Shown: one piece after another, positions 1 through 14,057 of the stretch | Numbering within the stretch: the stretch's first letter is position 1 | Layout: each line of letters starts with the position of its first letter | Assembly: GCF_032854445.1 (NCBI RefSeq) | Contig: NC_088300.1 | Span: 2,416,001-2,480,000, forward strand | Direction of reading: 5' to 3' | Origin: Liolophura sinensis | Taxonomy: Eukaryota; Mollusca; Polyplacophora; Chitonida; Chitonidae | DNA length: 64,000 bases | The notes under the pieces: model-generated | Databases searched by the model: none | Told to the model about the DNA's origin: nothing | Seen by the model: the letters and a program-made list of their open reading frames with translations, nothing else | Translations under genes and position numbers: made by a program

Positions 1-44
1 CGTATAACAGTGATATTTGATATATACAAATAGATCATGTTCTA

Positions 45-395
45 CAATGCAATGGTCAGAGCATCCGCCTCGAAGTTGGGAGACCCGGGATCAAACCCAG
101 GTCGGGTCATACCAAAAACTTTAAAAATGGTACTTGTTGCTACCTCACTTGGCGGTCAGCACTGAGAGACTAGAGCAAGGAAACAAGACTGGTTGGCCCA
201 GTGTCAGTATAATGTGATGCACAGTGGAGGCAGCACTTTGGTTGGCCCGGTGTCAGTATAATGTGACTTCGGCATTATGCTTCAGTGGAGGGATGACCTT
301 GCCCTGCCACAAGGAGACACAGTAAATGAACACACACCTAATGATTTCTCCTCGCCATATGATTGCTAAGTACGACGTAAAACCCAGAGTATAAT
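45..395 (+). mobile_element. tRNA-derived SINE
   Basis: The 5' part is tRNA-like: an A-box-like stretch (tggtcagagcatcc) is followed about 30 bp later by a B-box-like stretch (gggatcaaaccc), the spacing of an internal RNA polymerase III promoter. A body follows that contains ggttggcccagtgtcagtat, and a near-copy of this segment recurs at about 231, so the element carries a small internal duplication. The 3' part runs to about 395 (gctaagtacgacgtaaaacc). The type resembles long tRNA-derived SINEs common in molluscan and related genomes. That family link is from memory. No target duplication was identified. Confidence 0.7.
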
Positions 396-502
396 TCATA
401 CAAATGCATAGACAACACAATGAAAATTGCTTCAAATCTGCCAATATATTTGTTATCCTTACCTTGTTCATGTAGTGTTTTAGCTACTTGATATAATCTT
501 AC

Positions 503-3500
503 CTACGACCTTGTGGTATGTGTTGGTCATCACGGGTGTATAAGGTGGCTCAATAAGGTGCCCCGTCCTTGGGTAAACCAATGAGGTGAACTTTGACCTT
601 TGCGCCGGGGTCAGTTTCGCCAGGGCTGGGTCGTGCATCCCTGGTCGCAAGGAGCCATCGTCGTCACCGGCCACAAACAACACACGGCCATGTATTTTGG
701 AGTACTTAGAAAGACAAACACTAAAAGATTACGGAACCGCTACCTGCCAACTCTGTCTAGCTACTATGTTTTTCTGTTAGCCGTTTTATTTAGTAAACAT
801 ATATTTGTTGTACAATATGCAAAAAATATAACACAAAAGTGAGCCGTATGGGGAAAGGTCTTCCAGCAACGTGCAGATGGTTGTCTGTTCCTATGGGGGC
901 AAGTCGATTGGGAATATTTTCTCTGTCCATGCCTTTAGTGCTACAGGCATAATGTTTGCAACAGTGTGGCACCTATACTACCAACAACACGAGTTTAGAT
1001 GCCCTCAGAGATGTCCCCAGTGTTCTTCTGAATGACCAACTTTTTCCAGCGTCACTGTAATCTAGGTTACATATTATGAAGATGGTAACATTGATTTACA
1101 CATACATTTAAACGGGCTTTAACGTAGTGCTCATGAATATTTAAGTATTAGGACAGATTATGTGTACCAGAAACAGCGCAGATGTTCTACATACTACATA
1201 TTAAAATCTAAAGTGTTTTAAAGACCACTGACTACACTAAAAAAATGAATGTTAATTTTAACAGTCAAGTCTGTTGTCTAAGTGATGCCAGAATGTGTTC
1301 TGATATTGCAGCAGATTGTTTAAATAAAACACACATATTCCATGAATTCAGCATAACGATTTTATTATACTAACAGAATGTTATGTTATGATAACAGAAT
1401 ACATTCTAGCATCAATCAGAAAACAGACTTTCTGTTAAAATTAACAGATTCATTTTTTGAGTGTAAAGTACATCAGTACTAACATGACTGCAGTTAATGG
1501 TGCTCGGTGAAGTTGCTGCAATTTAATGTGAACAGTTAGAATAAAACTTGGTTATGCGTGACCATTTGGCAGCCATCACACTGGTTTTACTCTTTTGTGC
1601 TAAACGGTCTTGGGAAGCCACTGCACCTTAAGAAATACTTCATACAGGCCTCCTGACGTTAGGCCGCAGTTCAGCCTGTTGTTAGACTCAATCGCATGAC
1701 CACTTTGTATAGGTGGGATGGTCACCTAAACGGTACCGTCAAAATCCAGACTAGTTGTTATGATTTAAATCATTAACCCTAGCAACCTACATCGAATAGA
1801 CTATCATCATCGTGTTGAAGTGTGTCTCTAGCCATGACCCCCTCGTCTGTTTCTTCATATTTTGCGTTCCAATTCACCCTGTTCGATTTACATGTAAAGA
1901 AAGCAAGTTAAAACGTTAGCAAAGAGCACAGAGTCAATGTGGTATAAAAAAAATTTTGTTTGGATGTGATCTGCCAGAGAAGATATATAGTGCTGGTCAA
2001 GTCCACTTTCCAACAGAATCGTTGAAACCATGGCATGCGTGATGTAGGCATATATAATGATCACAGTGATAACACTGACGGAAGATCACGTTACCACTAT
2101 AAACACATACTGGTCAAGGCAGCACGAAAACGATGTTAGAAATCTATGATGTTAGAAACAACACGAACATGTCCTGGAGAAAATATTCGTATCAATATGG
2201 ATAGACCACTTACGCCTGTACTGCCCCCGACACTCGACACTCTGAGATGCATGGAACAAGACTGGTTCAACAGTAAAGTCGGCTTGATTGCACAATTTAC
2301 CGACAGTCTGTTGCCATGGAAGCCTGCAATCTAGGAGGAAGACAACAGGAAAACGACCGAAAAGACATCCTAATGGATCAAAGGTCTGATTGGGGCAGAG
2401 AATATATGTGTATATACTTTCCAAAATTATTAAAATCATTCATGGTGTTCTGTAAAAGTACGTTTCCTGAAATGTCGATATTAATTGTCTATGATGTTAC
2501 CGACTGATCTGATGATGTTTTACTCCCTACTCAATAATATTTCACTTTTACCACGGCACCCAGTATTATATCACCATCTACCTGATTGAAGCCCCATTTC
2601 GAGCGAACACACCAGAGGCCCAAAAACTCAGCACAGCCAATAGTTTTGGCCTATCCCCTGGATACCATGACCTACCATCCCAAACCTAAAATAGCTCTGC
2701 CCAGCTACACCATTAACTCTATATGCTGATTTCCAAGCCTTTGAGATCTGCTGACTGGTCTCCATGAGTAAGTTATGGAGTTAATCCTGAAGTCTACACC
2801 GCGAACTCTTACTCTACACTTTAGCACAAACTTACGGTGCAGATTTTAGGTAGACATCTCCGAACTTCAGGTCGTTGAACATAATGAAGGGCGTGCCTCC
2901 AATACTCACAACAGCCTTCACCTGTTGAAAACATTAATGAAAAATAATAACTATCAATATAATACTTTAGATGATTGAAAACATTTCTTCAAATGTTTCT
3001 GTAGACCAAAATTGTTTGTTCATTTGTTTTTGGATTTGGGGTAGCTTTTTGCATTATTCATACCACTTCTGTGGCACCATATAACAGAGTCCCAATGCTG
3101 ACATAGTTTCAGTGTTACCTAACCCAAACGTCATGCGCAGGACACCAGACATGACGCCCCATCTACCAGTGTACTCAAACCGTGCCCACCAGTACATGGC
3201 CCATATTTCCTTCACTGAGAAGACGGGATGCACCCTGATTGCCCATTTTCACCTCTTATACAAAATCTGGTTTGGGATTGAACTGGATGAAATGTGACGG
3301 TTATGAACAACATTTACCTCCGGGCGAGTCATTGCCAGTAACAACGCAAAGTCTGAGCCTTTGGAAACTGCCATCACGCCTATGCCCGAAGAACATACTT
3401 CCCGTTGAGATTTAAACCAGTCAATGGCTTCCTGAAGAACATGATCAACCTTTGACAACAAATGTTATGAAACTGAATTTAACCGATTAATGTTGACAGT

Positions 3501-6500
3501 GAAAGTTACCCAATAGCAATAAAACCTAACGGCATAATTTGTCTTCAGAAACTCTACCACAGTACACATATGTAAGATGGCATATTGTTGCATGCCTTGA
3601 AAGCACTGCCTGGACCTCTTCAAAAGCATTAGGCGCCATTTACTTTGTTTAATTTTTGGTATACTCTTTCCAATTCCCATATGCACGCGAGCAGAATAAA
3701 ACTATCCTTCAAGAAGGGCAATAATTGTTATTTAATTCGTCTTTGGCATATTACACCCAGTAATATGTACCTTTCATACAATTTTAATATTTTCGCCTGG
3801 TTCCTCGTGGGACTGAAGTAGCACTTCAAAGAATTTTTTAAATATTTTTCTGTGATACCTCAGAGTGCCCTTCTTCCTTTTTTTCTATGTATATATAGTG
3901 ACAGACTCTATATTCACTTTACTCGTATTTCTTTCTCAAAAGCCCTCTAGTCTCATCCGCTGACTTCCTAGCCGTACTCACGTAAAAATAGTTTAGATCC
4001 ACATCTTCGAATGATTTTGGCAGGTCCTCAAAATCAAACCAAGCCAAGGCCAAGGTGGTGAAACCTCGAGAGGCGAGGAGAGATGCCTTGTACTCCAACA
4101 ACCCACCAACAGTCCCAAATATGTCAATCACTCCTCGGTGGGGGCCAGGACCTAAACCCGAAATCGCTCTCCATCAATACATTAGTTTTAAAAGAAATTT
4201 GTCAATATTAGTACAAACATCAACTGTATTAGCAATATATGTGGTTGGTCATCGTGCCACAGCCACAATGAGTCATATTGAAAGACTAATCTAGAACTGA
4301 CACATGGCAGCTTAGAATAGCCTGTTCTCTTTCTGCCTTTTTCAAATTTTGAAGCCATTTATCACCTTATTACACATACTTTGACATTCACATCCATCCA
4401 TCCAGGATCTGACCACCCGATGGTCACCCTCACTAACTCATTCATTCATTTTGCACAATTCAATCAACGTCTGGGCTGTGTAACATATAAACATCACTGG
4501 CTCTTTATGTGAGAATCCGTGAAAAGTCAACAACTACTGAAAAGTTGTCCCAAGCACCTAAAACAATCATCCATTAACACATACAACAAGATTATGTCTT
4601 CATGCATCACACTGGCTCTATCTTACGAAGTGGTACGAACACAGTGCCTTGGCTCTATCTTACCGGGTGGTATGAACATGGTGCCTTGGCTCTCTCTATC
4701 TTCCCGGGTGGCACGAACATGGTGCTTTCGCTCTATCTAACTGGGTGTTACAGGCATGGTGCCTTGGCTCTATTTTACTGTGTGATATGAATATGGTGCC
4801 TTGGCTCTATCTTAACGTGTGGTATAAACACGGTGCTTTGGCTCTATCTTACCAGGTGGTATGAACATGGTGCCTTGGTTCCAGCTTACCAAGTGGTATG
4901 AACACGGTGCCTTGGCTCTATCTTACCGGGTGGTATCAACATGATGGCTTGACTCTATCTTACTGGGTGTTACAGGCATGGTGCCTTGGCTCTATTTTAC
5001 TGTGTGGTATAAACATAGTGCCTTGGCTCTATCTTACCATGTGGTACAAACATAGTGCCTTGGCTCTATATTACTGGGTGTTACAGGCATAGTGCCTTGG
5101 CTCTATTTTACTGTGTGGTATAAACATAGTGCTTTGGCTCTATATTACTGGGTGTTACAGGCATGGTGCCTTGGCTCTATTTTACTGTGTGGTATGAATA
5201 TGGTGCCTTGGCTCTATCTTAATGTGTGGTATAAACACAGTGCTTTGGCTCTATCTTACCAGGTGGTATGAACATGGTGCCTTGGCTCTACCTTACCAAG
5301 TGGTATGAACACGGTGCCTTGGCTCTATCTTACCGGGTGGTATCAGCATGGTGGCTTGACTATCTCACTGGGTGTTACAGGCATGGTGCCTTGGCTCTAT
5401 TTTACCATGTGATATGAACATGGTGCCTTGGCTCTATCTTACCATGTGGTACAAACATAGTGCCTTGGCTCTATATTACTGGGTGTTACAGGCATGGTGC
5501 CTTGGCTCTATTTTACTGTGTGGTATGAACACGGTGCCTTGGCTCTATCTTAATGTGTGGTATAAACACGGTTCCTTGACTCTATCTTACCGAGTGGTAT
5601 AAACATGGTGCCTTGGCTCTATTTTACCGCGTGGTATAAACATGGTGCCTTGGCTCTACCTTACCAAGTGGTATAAACATGGTGACTTGGCTCTTTTTTA
5701 CTGGGTGGTATAAACATGGTGCCTTGGTTCTACCTTACCAAGTGGTATAAACATGGTGACTTGGCTCTATCTTACCAGGTGGTATAAACCTGGTGCCTTG
5801 GCTCTATCTTACCGGGTGGCATAAACATGGTGCCTTGGCTCTATCTTACCAGGTGGTATAAACATGGTGCCTCGAATGTTCCCATGACGTATTTCCCTTC
5901 TTTGGACATCCTTTAATATATACCACCGAAACACATGTTCCCGACACAGGTAATCAAATGACTGCCTAGACAGATTTTCCCAGGAAACGTGTCCGTCGAT
6001 CACAGATATAGCGATGTTATATGGTGTTGTGACGTCCTTTTTCACCAGTCTCAATCCTTTTTGCTGACCAGGTTCAAACGTCATGCTCCAAAACAGACCC
6101 ATTGGCTCAACACCTTATCCCAAGAAAGACATGTTAGTATGTATAAAACCAATCAGGACCCATACCACAGATGTTATGTCTTTAATGATATAGAGAACAA
6201 GGAAAACTAAACATACACCAGAATATCATAACAAATACATGCAACATTCTTATCCACATTAGTGCTTTAAAGTTTATTCTACCAGATTTTTGATTCACTA
6301 AAATATACACAGTTATCTCCCAAATGAATTGTACAATCTGCTATAGCCGTTTACCAACGATGCATCCAACAATCCAACTGTACTTGGGTTGGGTATTATT
6401 TAATGTGCTATTTACAAAAGTCTATGGGTTATCCTATTCTGCAGGTTCGTTACCTGTGTATGATCCAGACAAACTCTGCTGATGACTTAAATCCAGACAG

Positions 6501-6715
6501 CCTTCCATCGTGGCAATGAAGTGCCCGCATGATGCCATGCAAATATCCTTCTCTATCAATCGGGCATGAAGTGTTACAGGTTGCTTTGGTGACAACCCAG
6601 TTACTGTGATTCTCACTGGCTCATCCACCAGTGCCTCTGCTGGTATCACAGACAGCGAAGCAAACGACTGTCTAGACATTCTTCCAATGTAACGAATTCT
6701 CGACAAATGGTACAA
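503..6715 (-). CDS. Acyl-CoA thioesterase / BAAT-family hydrolase, 3' end beyond the window
   Basis: A multi-exon gene read right to left: 6454-6715, 5850-6113, 3982-4151, 3318-3449, 2836-2921, probably 835-940, and 503-704. Phases agree at every junction (1, 1, 0, 0, 2, 0, then 1 running off). The N-terminal exons encode the beta-sandwich domain of acyl-CoA thioester hydrolases/bile acid-CoA:amino acid N-acyltransferases ([36 protein letters not shown]). The rest is the alpha/beta hydrolase domain: FIPPG, then [12 protein letters not shown], and the nucleophile elbow MAVSKGSDF with Ser at about residue 261 counting from 6715. The late acid and histidine motifs are FVAGDDD and GHLIEPPY. Family members cleave or transfer acyl groups from CoA thioesters. 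A Ser nucleophile, rather than the Cys of mammalian BAAT, favours thioesterase activity. About 407 residues lie in the window and one more short exon is expected to the left. The start could instead be the Met at 6679. Exon 835-940 fits by phase but has a weak donor. Confidence 0.85.
4609..5872. repeat. 37-bp minisatellite derived from an exon end plus splice donor
   Basis: About 34 tandem units of 37 bp. Read on the minus strand (the gene's sense), each unit is a copy of the last 22 bases of the 5850-6113 exon (ending TTTATACCACCTG) followed by the first 15 bases of its intron (gtaagatagagccaa). The array abuts the real donor at 5849/5850 and fills most of the 1.7-kb intron (4152-5849). Many units keep a GTAAGA or GTAAAA donor-like core; some have lost it (for example gttaag). 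The period was measured directly at 5761-5835. Confidence 0.92.
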
Positions 6716-7273
6716 TACGCCGAATGTTATGTGAAAAGAAATGCAACTCGTTAATAAGGATTTGACACATAACTTGCATGTAATAGCTAATTAATTCATA
6801 GGCACTGGGTTAATCTCTTTTTGATAGGTCAAACATTTTGAAAACAATGAACATTGTCCATTATGATAAGTCAACATGTCACTGGACATTTAAACACAAG
6901 TCTGCCTTGAATGAAGATAATCTAAAATACTGAAACAAAATCTGGCCACCAGATACTGACGAGGATATACATACCTCTCACAAACAAATCTGTAAACATA
7001 ACTAGACCAGATTCAAGTCACCATCAGCAATCATCACAAGAGTTCCCTTGTCATCTGGAACAATATAAGACATCCAGATAAGAACATTGCTACCCACTTT
7101 ATTATGAATACTTCACCTATAAAGCGTGTCCAAACACATCAATCTACTATTCACATTGGTAATAAAACTATATTCGTGCCAGCTCATGTTTAATTAATGC
7201 TGGGGTGTCCGCTCTGTGCACCCGACCCTTCTGGTGCATAAGTTAATTAGGGTTATGTACATGCGCTAGACCA

Positions 7274-7379
7274 AGATTGCTCTAACGTTAGTTTTGGTAA
7301 AATTTTGATCGGCCAAGGTTGGAATCTAAGACAAAACTGAGCGAATAAAATTTTGCCAAACCTATCATCAGAGTAATCT
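7274..7379. mobile_element. MITE-like foldback element, copy 1
   Basis: The ends form an imperfect inverted repeat of about 33 bp. The left arm starts agattgctct and runs into tttggtaaaatttt; the right arm is the reverse complement of agattactctgatgataggt followed by ttggcaaaatttt. A related element lies at 53953-54051, so this is a dispersed family. No coding capacity. A target duplication is not evident. Confidence 0.6.
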
Positions 7380-7525
7380 GGGGTATGTGTAAACATCATA
7401 TAAACACAGATCTTCAGGACAAAGAAATATCTGCAGTACAGAATTACCATCATCTTATGTTTCGTAAGGCTCATAAAGCAACTTACAAACTTAATGCCGA
7501 ACTTAAATAGGCCTAATATAGGGCC

Positions 7526-7724
7526 TACACTCTTAAAACCGAAGTGCTGCATTTACACTTAAAGATTCCAAGATCGAGTGACCAAACTTTTAAAGTGTTG
7601 TACAGAGGAGTTGCAACTTTTACATATAACATTGCATTGCGTGTATTACATAGCACATTTTCAAAGTGTGGTCACTCCTCTAACCATTTAAATTTCAATG
7701 CAACACTTAATTTTTAAGAGTGTA
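7526..7724. mobile_element. MITE-like palindromic element with TACACTCTTAAAA ends
   Basis: A 199-bp segment whose ends are inverted: left tacactcttaaaa, then aagtgctgcatt; right end the reverse complement of tacactcttaaaa, then aagtgttgcatt. Internal parts are also partly palindromic (gagtgacca near the left, tggtcactcctc near the right). This is the architecture of a non-autonomous DNA transposon. The superfamily is uncertain; the leading TA could be a TA target duplication. Confidence 0.6.
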
Positions 7725-8504
7725 TAGTTAAACTGGAGCGGACTGCTGATGCGCTATCTGGGTTAAGTACCCTAAATCTACACAGGATCTACACAATGTA
7801 TCGTTGTGAAAACTAATCACCAGATGACCTGTTTAAATATGTAACATGTAGAGCAGAGTTTGCCACCTTAGAATTAGGCTTATATAAATTTATCTGACAG
7901 AGGAGTATCTGACGGAGGGGACCACATATTCCCATTCCCCCATTTGCCTTATGACCTAATGTAAGCATAGCAATAAGGCCATGTTCCTACACTGGTCAAT
8001 TTGTCGTATTTCACATCTGAACTCTACACAATGGGAAAGTGTCAAGAACCCGGATCCATTTTAGTCGACAGGAGCCAGCCGTATGAAATAGGCCTTGTTC
8101 TATATTAGCACACAAGTTAATTGTTGAATTCAACAAATCCACTTCACAAACCCAACACTGTGAATGTGGCTTTGGGATTTTACTATCCATGCTTAGTACT
8201 TCCAGATCTGAGGGACAGACTGAAGAGTAAATAACATTTGCAAAGCTTGGAAACATTTGGAAAAATTATTTATGCAACAAGTCTATGGAGTGGCACTGTG
8301 CTATTAATGTGGTATTTTTTTTTTATCAAAGCTTTGAAATTCGATTTTTCACTTCAGAGGGATACAGAATGGATAATGATTGGCTGGAGCGAGAGATAAG
8401 GAAGTCCAGGCTGTCCAGGCAAGAAGTATATCAGGTCAGTTTTGCTGCTCGTGGGTATAGGAGGCTGAGGAGGCTGAGTAAATCCTGGGTTATACTTATG
8501 GGAA

Positions 8505-8607
8505 GGTCGGGTGAGTCAGGTGGGCAAGGTGGGCGAGGAGGGGGAGGAGGGTGCGGAGGTGGAGGGGTAAATGGGTCGTTGTAATTTGGGGGGGGTGGGG
8601 GTGGTTG
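8505..8607 (+). other. G-rich tract with G-quadruplex potential
   Basis: The plus strand carries many runs of three or more G separated by one to a few bases (gtgggcaaggtgggcgagga, then later ttggggggggtgggggtgg). This pattern is compatible with intramolecular G-quadruplex formation. No gene is attached to it. Confidence 0.5.
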
Positions 8608-9381
8608 TGCGCGTGCGAGGAAGTCATGATGTCAAAGGAAGCGGTATAACATCATGGTGTTCTAGAAGGTGTGTGATGTTCTGGAAGCGTCCTGTGTAGT
8701 AGCAGTAGTAACAGTGTTGTAGCACACGATTCAGGTGCACGGCCAGCCTATCACCCAAGGTCGTGGACTTCGCACTGTGGGGCGGGTGCATTCCACGACC
8801 TGGTCTGCTGCCTACATAAGCCTGTCATGATGACACACATAAACCGTAAGTGCTCAGATGGAAATATCTCTTTCGGAAAGATATACTTGGCCCTGAAAAG
8901 GGCCGTTGGAAAAAAAAAATCCTGAAAAAGACTGCCACGCAAAACTGGCACGGCGAGAGGCAGGTATCCGCTGGGGTGGTGGTACACACGACCCACTGTT
9001 TCATTGGAGTTCCCAGTGGGGGGCCGACGTTGTGAGGTTGGTGATGATGGTAACATCCCTGGTAAGCCGCCCCGCCTGAGCCATTATACTGACACGGGTC
9101 AACCAGTACTTGCACTATCCCCTTCATGCTGAATGCCAAGCAAGGTATTAGGTCATGATGTCGACATGTGAGCGTCAGTCCCAACTGTGAATTATCTTGG
9201 ATTCACTGGTTGTAAAGGCTAAAGAATGTGGAAAACATTGGCAGAGGAACAATGTCGAGGTGAACTTAATTTATTAGAGTTTTATCTGGTTAATGCATGC
9301 ATTGGTTCACTTTGCATGGATTCATGGAGTTTCTCCACACTGAGCTGTTCTTAAATACCAATGTTTTAATTTGGAAGACTC

Positions 9382-9429
9382 CTCGGCTGTGGTCTAAGCC
9401 TAACCCCACATTAAAAGATCACAGCCGAG
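9382..9429. repeat. Short foldback repeat shared with 55300-55346
   Basis: CTCGGCTGTG at 9382-9391 is inverted at 9420-9429 (cacagccgag), giving a perfect 10-bp stem. The right half, from about 9397 to 9445 (attaaaagatcacagccgag and flanks), recurs in reverse orientation near 55300-55346, so the sequence is dispersed. The cacagccgag word appears again near 10431. Confidence 0.45.
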
Positions 9430-12400
9430 ATCCTTGGTTAGTCATATTGTGGTCGCAGTGAGTAGTGAACACCGAACGCAATCTTACAAAGCGATAGGTC
9501 ACGTGAGCTGTGATGAACACCTTACATGAATATTCAAAAGGACAAAAATGAGGCCTTTGAAGGCCTTAGCAGATATATGAATAAGTTTTCAAACTAGGTC
9601 TCACTGCTGGGAGTTATGAGGTGTTCCTGCAACCTAGCTACTTAGGACGCCTGATGCGGTGAACGGTTTGAGGCTGGGGGCCCTGCTTGTGGCGGATCTG
9701 TGTCGATCGGGTGTTTGCGCTAAGCTAGGCATCATTATGGCTACATCGGGGGAGCTTAGTGTATCCAGGTTGTCTGAGGAGGGTACCGGCCCAGGGCGGA
9801 GACGCAGCAGACAAAACCTCTCATGTGCAGCAGTAGTGGGATCGCGCCCCTAAATAGGCAAGAGCTCATAGCCCGTCAAACATGATCGGATCCGTGCCTC
9901 CTCCCCCCACCCCTCCCCAACCAAACAAATCACGTAAAATTAAATCAATTACCCATAAAATTCAAATTCCATGATACCGATGAAAGCAACAATATACACT
10001 GAATAAAACTCAGTGGCGGAAATCAGCATTTGACCATGATTTAATCCAGATTAAGAAAGATGTATATCTCAATCCCAGGTTTAATTAAGGCAGTTAAACT
10101 GGGTCATGCACAGACTATATATCAGGTGGGATTAAATTAGCAGATAAGTTAGACTACGTTTAAGAGTGGCATTGTGTCTGCGCAGTCACTGGCGTACATG
10201 CCTGTGTCCCACGTGCAATAGTAGGTCTACTAAGCCTACACACGTTTTCCCACGATGTGAACCCACAAATATACAGCCATCTTTGAGGTTAACAAAATTA
10301 GTAGAAGGTGTCACATCCACAGGTCTGATACGTTATAGGGCGAGTCAAATTAAAATAGCGAAGTTTATATGGGCGTAGGCTTAGCCAAGAAATCAGCTGT
10401 GAACTTCAAATATTAGGTGAGGTCTTGTTCACAGCCGAGAACAGAGCCAGGAACACAATACAAGAAAACAGTTAGGCGTCATCGGCAAAAGTCAAGTGAA
10501 TTACATTTGCTGACGGCTTCGTGGTCATCTGGACAATTTTTGTCCAATTCCGTGGAGTATACGACTAGTAATTCCATGATATCTCGTTTTTGTCCCCTAC
10601 TCACAAATATCGTCTTCGTGGTGCATGCGCCTATGTGGTTGACATTTAGCTGGTGAAAAAAAAAACTCGCAGTCGCAGCGTCAATTTCTGGTCATTTTAA
10701 ATGCATGTGTCCCTTCATACTTCTACTTCACTCAACAATTAGCTTCCAAAACAACACCGTTGTCCACTTCTGTATGCGGAGCTGTTCTATAGATTGGAAT
10801 AGTTAAATAACGTTGTGATATACTTTTACATGATGTCAGATTCACAACAGACGTCAACGTGATTGACGCCCCAATTTAGGTCAGTCGGGTAGACGGCATC
10901 ACGTGGTGAGTAGCTCAAAGCAGACCTTATTTTCGAATTCGACTGAGTTTTTCTGAGGAAATATCAAATAAAGGCCAGTGTCAATGGCTGCAAAAAGTGC
11001 ATAAATGTCTTAGCTTGCGGATAGGCCATGTAATTAGTGGATTTGGATATTGTGGCGATTTTGCTAGAGCTATACACATGCTACCACAAAAAGGATTAAT
11101 TCCAGTAACTGACTCATGTACATATGTAAATAGCCTACCAACAAACTGCCATAATCTATCAAAAATATTCATGCGTTGAAAAAAAGAATAAAACGCAGAT
11201 TTGATGGGCCACGATATCCGTCAGGAAAATGACCCTAACACTAGTATTTAAACCAAAAAAAAACTTTTAGTCCCAGATGATCTCTGACGACTGTCATGTT
11301 AACATCTCAATTTCCACCTAGTTAGCTTTCTAAGGCAGGTATTTTACATTCATATCAGCAGTTAAAGTAGTAGTTAGACAAGTTGTCAGCACTAAAGTGG
11401 GATTTCAGCTTTAGAGCTTACCAGTGGGGTTGTTGAGAGCTTAACATTGGGGCTGTTAGTTCCAAATTGTGACACAAGTGTTCCCAGGCTGTGGGACTGA
11501 CTTTCCCAGGCTGTGGGAATGATATTCCCAACCATGATTGTGACAGTATATCTCAACAGTTTGTAACTGGGATTTTCTGGACCAAAAGTTTATAATTCCT
11601 ATGTATGTGCTGAAATATCTATATTGGGAGAAGTTGTCTATACATATAAGTGCCCCTGAGCAACAGTGGGACTGGGATTCACAGCACAGTGAGACGCAGA
11701 GTCCCAGATTTTGGAACTCGTTTTCCCAAGTTATCACTGGACCATTTCTGGAACTGTTACTCCCAGAGAAGACCTGGAAGTATTATTTGCTGATAATTTC
11801 CCCACATATAGCTGACATATTGTCTATATAACAACAGTTGGACATATCGGTATCACAACAGAACTAGAATTAATACCTCCCTGAGATATCCCCAACAAGT
11901 TACCCACACCAACTGAAGTACACGTCATGTGCCTGTATACAGTACCTCCACCTTTACACATATATATTAACATACTCCTGTCACTCTATTTTAATAAAAC
12001 TGTTCCTGCTGTTTGTTGAACCTCGAAATCGGACTTTTCTTGGTTATTCGAAGTTCAGAGCTAACTAGTGGTTTTCCAACGACTATTTCTTATTGGATCC
12101 CATTAACTTTCAATGGAATTGCTATGTTGAGAAATCATTTTCGGACAATTATGTTTAAACTGACCGGTGTTTCCACACATAAAGCATTATACACGCGTGA
12201 GTGACAAACTGATTGCCATGACCTAATCATGCCATTCATGGATAATACAAGGCTTTCTAGTATTTCTTCCAGCTTAACAATTTAATTTTACTTTCAGGTA
12301 ATTCTTAAAAATTCCTTGACATATATGAGGAAGGTTTCCCAAGTTATAGCCCCAAATTCCAAGTGGGTTTTGAGATAAGACCATCTAAAAACACCCTGTA

Positions 12401-13454
12401 AAGTTCATTTTCAACAGTCGCGAATAGGATATCTGTTCTGGAGGCATTTTTGGATGACCATCTCCGCGTAAAACCAGTCATCCCTTAATGTTTCCCTGGC
12501 AATCTTCTTTTTGCAACTAACTGCAAACTTGGCTGCAAGATTTTGGACAATAGCTTTTGAATACACCATACTGCCGTGATGCACAGTACACCATACTGCC
12601 GTGATGCACAGTACACCAACATTCCACCCAGAGTAGCATCCAAAGCTCTCCTCATCATTTCAGGATCATACTGCCGTCTTATTTGAATTTTGTGCGGATA
12701 TCAAAGGAAAGCCTGTTCTTAGAGCATTATTCTAAAATATACATGTTTTAAAAAAATTGAAGTTCTACGTACATACATGTATTTAATTTAATTTATTTAA
12801 TTTAATTATATTTAATATTTAATGGAGTGTATTTAATATGTAGTGAGGTAAGTGTGGTATGAGCTGCTGTGAGCTGCTAACGAGGAGCTGCACTTCCTCG
12901 TTACCCATTTCCACAAGTACGGCCGCCAGAGGGCTTATTCCGCGAGACTCGACGGAAATAGGTCACCCCGCGAAACGACAAAGAACGAGTATAAATTCCA
13001 CCTTCTGACGCCAATTTGCCACGGGAACTGCTTGACAGTCCTGGTCTTAAATCTGGTTGCAAAGTAATAACAATCTGGAAACTGCAATAGTAGACAGACG
13101 AAGGTTGGTTGCATACATACCAGAGACGTCTGGCGATACCGGGCGTCCTGAGTGATAGCTGTGTAGCAGTTCAGAGAAAAAACTTATGCAGTAATTACAT
13201 CCAAAGGTTGACTGGGATATACGCAAACTCAGAGTGTCAGAAGAGTCTATTCCAGACTGAGGGGGTATGCCTTGTTGTCTTGTCTGAGAGGAGACTTCGT
13301 TATAAATAAAAGCATGACGTTCATGTAGGCCCATAGGTCTACTGGTCCAAAAGTTTCGCATATTTATTAAGGTCACCCAGCGCTATACACATTGTTACCA
13401 TCAATATCCTTTAAACTCTTGATTTAAGATTCAAATGTCACGGTATGAAACCTT

Positions 13455-13591
13455 GTGCCGTACGTGGTCGTGGGTTTCCTCCGGGCTCTGACCAGTTTCC
13501 ACCCACCATAATGCTGGCCGCCGTCGTATAAGTGAAATATTCTCGAGTAAGGCGTAAAACACCAATCAAATAAATAAATAAATAAATAAAT
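13455..13591 (+). mobile_element. SINE, 5'-truncated copy
   Basis: Matches the 3' two-thirds of the SINE family seen at 16106, 32435 and 37837: cgtggtcgtgggtttcctcc, then ccaccataatgctggccgcc, then aacaccaatcaaataaataa with an (AAAT)n tail. The tRNA-like head is missing. Confidence 0.8.
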
Positions 13592-14057
13592 GAGACTTTG
13601 TGCACTTGAAGCACCAGAAGTTAGAACATAACACACCTTGGCTGGCAAAATCATGTCGGAATTAGAAGTACACTGTTATAAACAAGTTGCCATATCATCA
13701 TATCAAGGCATACATGTATGTATACCATGCTACCATATCACAATAAAACTATAAGATTAGTGCTCAAATAGTCCTGCTTTGACGTCACCATCGCTCCGAC
13801 ATGATTTTAAAGTCACTACGCGTACATTACTCTGGGGTGGCTTTAAAATCACATCTAAGTGAAGGGGCCGTCAAGCGGGACTAGTGCCCCCGACAATCAA
13901 CGATATGTGGTTACACTTGTTTAGTGAGCATACATGTATATACAATACAGGTAGCTCAGCATGTTGTTGTTGTTGACGTATACCAAAAAGATACTTGTAT
14001 TGGGACTGTGTGTTAATGCTGGCAGTATATGTGATCCTAATTTCAGTGGCCTGTCAC

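Noticed and set aside
8285-8584. 99-codon plus frame ending in a glycine-rich stretch
   Set aside because: The glycine run is a reading of the G-rich simple tract, and no splice or homology support was found.
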